Below are positions 6,004 to 7,490 of a stretch of DNA of 7,490 nucleotides, one piece after another. The DNA comes from Methanomassiliicoccaceae archaeon. GTDB lineage: Archaea; Thermoplasmatota; Thermoplasmata; Methanomassiliicoccales; Methanomethylophilaceae. A program made the position numbers and the translations under genes. The DNA lies in NCBI GenBank assembly GCA_009780795.1, contig WQZJ01000057.1:1-7490 (forward strand), read 5' to 3'. The notes below the pieces were generated by a model. The model did no database searches, was not told the DNA's origin, and saw only the letters and a list, made by a program, of their open reading frames with translations. Positions within the stretch are counted from its first letter, which is position 1; each line of letters begins with the position of its first letter.

Positions 6004-6124
6004 CTAGATCCATGGCATGATTTACAACCTGCTCATCCCTCCAATGGAAGAGGGTGCAGAAATGATGTCTGACAAGAACATCTGCAAGCTGAAGGACTAT
6101 GTCTGCAAGGATGTCGGCTTCAAT

Positions 6125-6310
6125 TTAGATCTTCGTATCTGCTCTGAATCTTTTTGAGGCGCTGGTATAGAGTAGCACGACCTCCGCCGCTATGGCGATA
6201 ACTATGTACGATATAAGTGCAGAAAAGTCCGTATGCATGAAAAAAGATGCATATGATGCGGCTACAAGGAAGGGCCCTACGGTAAGGCCGATCTTCTCTA
6301 CATCGTACAT
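6125..6310 (-). CDS. Small two-helix membrane protein, or C-terminal half of a frameshifted gene
   Basis: ATG 6310 opens a 61-aa frame ending in TAA. It has two hydrophobic segments, LTVGPFLVAASYASFF (about residues 9-24) and ALISYIVIAIAAEVVLLY (about 30-47), and a basic tail SKRFRADTKI. Its start lies inside the end of the upstream ORF, with a 13-nt overlap (ATGTACGATGTAG), an arrangement compatible with translational coupling. The frame also stays open upstream of ATG 6310 and reads plausibly there (VFPLHRLIEERHG), which instead favours a frameshift joining it to the first ORF. Together the two would make one four-helix protein of about 130 aa. I do not recognise a family. Confidence 0.5.
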   Translation of the reverse strand: MYDVEKIGLTVGPFLVAASYASFFMHTDFSALISYIVIAIAAEVVLLYTSASKRFRADTKI

Positions 6311-6516
6311 GCCATGTCTTTCTTCGATAAGACGATGTAGGGGAAAAACGGCCGGAGCCAACCAAATATTGCTACCAGACCGATCGTCATCAATAGAAGC
6401 GAAGCAAGGATGGTGACCCAATCCGCATCGGGCATGTAAAAATAGACCGCTACGGCCGCTGCCGCCCATATTGAACTCAGAAGTAAGGCAACCCTCTTCT
6501 GTTTCTCAGTAGCCAT
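6298..6516 (-). CDS. Small two-helix membrane protein, or N-terminal half of a frameshifted gene
   Basis: From ATG 6516 this is 72 aa: a basic start MATEKQKR, helix VALLLSSIWAAAAVAVYFYM, a short loop PDADW, helix VTILASLLLMTIGLVAIFGW, then RPFFPYIVLSKKDMACTM and TAG. It is the only CDS in the window that appears to terminate at TAG. Reading through that TAG meets three more TAGs within about 34 codons, so pyrrolysine insertion is not a convincing explanation. ATG 6516 is chosen because TATAAG at 6543-6548 lies about 29 nt upstream. An ATG at 6567 would add 17 residues but begins ahead of the box. The function is unknown; see the entry at 6125-6310 for the coupled-pair versus frameshift question. 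Confidence 0.55.
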   Translation of the reverse strand: MATEKQKRVALLLSSIWAAAAVAVYFYMPDADWVTILASLLLMTIGLVAIFGWLRPFFPYIVLSKKDMACTM

Positions 6517-6542
6517 CACAACAATGTATTCCCTCCCCTCCC

Positions 6543-6548
6543 TCTTAT
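6543..6548 (-). promoter_or_regulatory. TATA box of the small membrane ORFs
   Basis: TATAAG on the minus strand is centred 29.5 nt before ATG 6516. Together with the purine-rich tract after it (GAGGGAGGGGAGGGAA), it favours ATG 6516 over ATG 6567 as the start. Confidence 0.4.
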
Positions 6549-6578
6549 AGTTTTGTTCGAGAGTCATTGTTCTCTGTC

Positions 6579-6597
6579 CGGAACGGGAACGGTTCCG
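6579..6597. promoter_or_regulatory. Inverted repeat in the arsM divergent promoter region (candidate operator)
   Basis: CGGAAC (6579-6584) and GTTCCG (6592-6597) form an inverted repeat, and an internal GGAAC-G-GTTCC palindrome lies at 6586-6596. The hexamer GGAACG is therefore present twice in direct and once in inverted orientation. It sits in the 162-bp region between the membrane ORFs and arsM, where a regulator such as an ArsR-type repressor could bind. That role is inference; no regulator gene lies in the window. Confidence 0.35.
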
Positions 6598-6678
6598 ACG
6601 AACTGATGAGGATGTCCGTGTGATGATACCAAATACAGAGAGGTGGTTATCATTACGAAGCAGTCGCGGGTGAGCATC

Positions 6679-7490
6679 ATGGACAACATAATCGAGAATG
6701 TGAAGGACTACTACGGAAAGAAGCTGAAGAGTAGTGACGATCTTAGAACGAACGCATGTTGCTGCAGCGACAGACCGCCCGCTGATGTAAGGGATGTGAT
6801 ACCATTGATCGCGGACGAGATACTGGACAGGTTCTACGGCTGCGGATCGCCGCTGCCGCCCTTCCTTGAGGGGGTGACGGTCCTTGACCTGGGATGCGGC
6901 ACCGGCAGGGATGTTTACATAGCGTCAAAACTCGTCGGCGAGAAAGGGTGTGCGATCGGCGTCGATATGACGACGGAGCAGATAGGGACCGCGATCAAAT
7001 ATCAGGAGGAACAGCGTCTGCGTTTCGGATTCAAAACATCGAACGTAAAGTTCCTGCAGGGATACATAGAGGATCTCGGATCGCTTGGAATAGAGGATGA
7101 CAGTATTGATGTTGTGATATCGAATTGCGTCATCAACCTCTCGCCGGCGAAGGAACGAGTGTTCAATGAGATATACCGTATCCTCAAGCCCGGAGGGGAA
7201 CTTTTCTTCTCGGATGTCTTCGCAGACAGACGTATCCCTGAATCGCTCACCAACGATCCGGTACTGCGCGGAGAATGCCTCGGAGGGGCGATGTACGCCG
7301 AGGACTTCAGAAGACTGATGGCAAGATGCGGCTGGCCCGATTTCCGTCATATGAGTGTATGCGAACTCGATCTGAATGATGATGACATAGAGAAAACGGT
7401 CGGTCACATATCCTTCACATCGCGAACGGTGAGGGCGTTCAAGCTTGATGATCTGGAGGACATATGCGAGGATTACGGTCAAGTGGCATA
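6679..7490 (+). CDS. arsM: Arsenite S-adenosylmethyltransferase (ArsM), C-terminus cut by window edge
   Basis: From ATG 6679 the frame is open for 270 codons plus two bases to the window end. The protein is a class I SAM-dependent methyltransferase closely matching ArsM enzymes, which methylate As(III) with SAM in the cytoplasm. SAM-binding motif I is VLDLGCGTGRD (68-78), and GVDMTTEQ follows. Cys55 (RFYGCGSPLP), Cys150 (ISNCVINLSP) and Cys200 (LRGECLGGA) match in context and near spacing the three As(III)-binding cysteines of characterised ArsM proteins (Cys72, Cys174 and Cys224 in the algal enzyme). NACCC (25-29) corresponds to the additional N-terminal cysteine site. Further family signatures are KPGGELFFSDVFADRR and the end CEDYGQVA. 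GGTGA at 6669-6673 is a Shine-Dalgarno five nt before the ATG, so unlike most genes here it probably has a leader. In this family the missing end is usually short to moderate. Confidence 0.92.
   Translation, partial: MDNIIENVKDYYGKKLKSSDDLRTNACCCSDRPPADVRDVIPLIADEILDRFYGCGSPLPPFLEGVTVLDLGCGTGRDVYIASKLVGEKGCAIGVDMTTEQIGTAIKYQEEQRLRFGFKTSNVKFLQGYIEDLGSLGIEDDSIDVVISNCVINLSPAKERVFNEIYRILKPGGELFFSDVFADRRIPESLTNDPVLRGECLGGAMYAEDFRRLMARCGWPDFRHMSVCELDLNDDDIEKTVGHISFTSRTVRAFKLDDLEDICEDYGQVA

Larger units (their letters stand above)
5638..6124. other. Gene-poor region: promoter, palindrome and decayed coding fragments
   Basis: No intact gene is visible in these 487 bp. They hold the nuclease TATA box, the palindrome at 5749-5775 and several protein-like but interrupted reading frames. 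On the minus strand, 5836-6003 is open for 55 codons. Directly beyond the TAA at 6125-6127 another minus frame stays open for about 70 codons (starting IEADILADIVLQLADVL) but has no early start codon. On the plus strand a 46-codon frame runs from ATG 6017 to TGA 6157. These overlap or lie out of frame with one another, which suggests remnants of degraded genes rather than functional ones. I could not identify a parent family. Confidence 0.45.

Noticed and set aside
6017..6157. Plus-strand 46-codon frame with plausible codons (starts MIYNLLIPPMEEGAEMM)
   Set aside because: It is preceded in frame by TAG four codons upstream, has no Shine-Dalgarno or well-placed TATA box, and runs 33 bp into the end of the minus-strand membrane ORF. 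I mention it as possible debris but do not annotate it as a gene.
6232..6253. TATGCAT...ATGCATA inverted repeat around an A-rich spacer
   Set aside because: It lies inside the second membrane ORF, has only 7-bp arms and is built from the self-complementary ATGCAT. It is readily explained by chance.
6298..6300. TAG of the first small membrane ORF as a pyrrolysine codon
   Set aside because: Readthrough meets three further TAGs within about 34 codons and loses the hydrophobic pattern, while another frame carries the membrane helices. Frameshift or overlap explains it better.

Overview
The window looks like archaeal DNA, most likely a methanogen of the order Methanomassiliicoccales (Thermoplasmatota). 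Evidence seen in the sequence: most genes have a TTTAAA-, TTAATA- or TATATAAA-type box centred about 24-30 nt before the start codon. That spacing fits archaeal TBP promoters driving leaderless or nearly leaderless mRNAs. Nearly all well-supported genes stop with TAA or TGA, and TAG is rare as a terminator. One small gene has TAG as its second codon, which would make sense in a pyrrolysine-decoding host. The taxonomic call is inference; no rRNA or marker gene is present.

Layout, left to right. (1) 1-381, minus: N-terminal half of a pyridoxamine/pyridoxal kinase, running off the left edge. (2) 406-792, minus: an unrecognised small alpha/beta protein whose best promoter-supported start, ATG at 792, is followed at once by an in-frame TAG. 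(3) 877-1551, minus: a six-helix membrane protein resembling a divergent GPR1/FUN34/YaaH (acetate/succinate transporter) protein, with an N-terminal domain holding 14 cysteines in 38 residues. (4) 1642-3339, plus: a YgiQ-type radical SAM protein, divergently transcribed from gene 3 across a 90-bp region with promoters on both strands. (5) 3433-4290, plus: a trypsin-fold serine protease with an intact triad and no signal peptide. (6) 4291-4485: a convergent intergenic region with a compound stem-loop. (7) 4486-5637, minus: a YhcG/DUF1016 PDDEXK nuclease with more AT-rich codons than its neighbours, probably acquired horizontally. (8) 5638-6124: about 490 bp without an intact gene. It holds the nuclease promoter, a perfect 13-bp-arm palindrome that recurs almost unchanged inside the nuclease gene, and out-of-frame protein-like fragments that look like decayed coding sequence. 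(9) 6125-6516, minus: two overlapping small membrane ORFs (two helices each) that are either a coupled pair or one four-helix gene broken by a frameshift. (10) 6679-7490, plus: an arsenite methyltransferase (ArsM), cut by the right edge, with an inverted repeat in the divergent promoter region before it.

The genes do not form one obvious pathway. Most appear to have their own promoters, as expected for housekeeping and accessory genes mixed together. The section from about 4450 to 6520 has the look of an accessory insertion: nuclease, palindrome, debris and small membrane ORFs. I found no CRISPR array, tRNA, rRNA or intact insertion sequence. The observations most worth following are the possible TAG-recoded second codon, the palindrome shared between the nuclease gene and its upstream region, and the metallothionein-like domain on the putative transporter.
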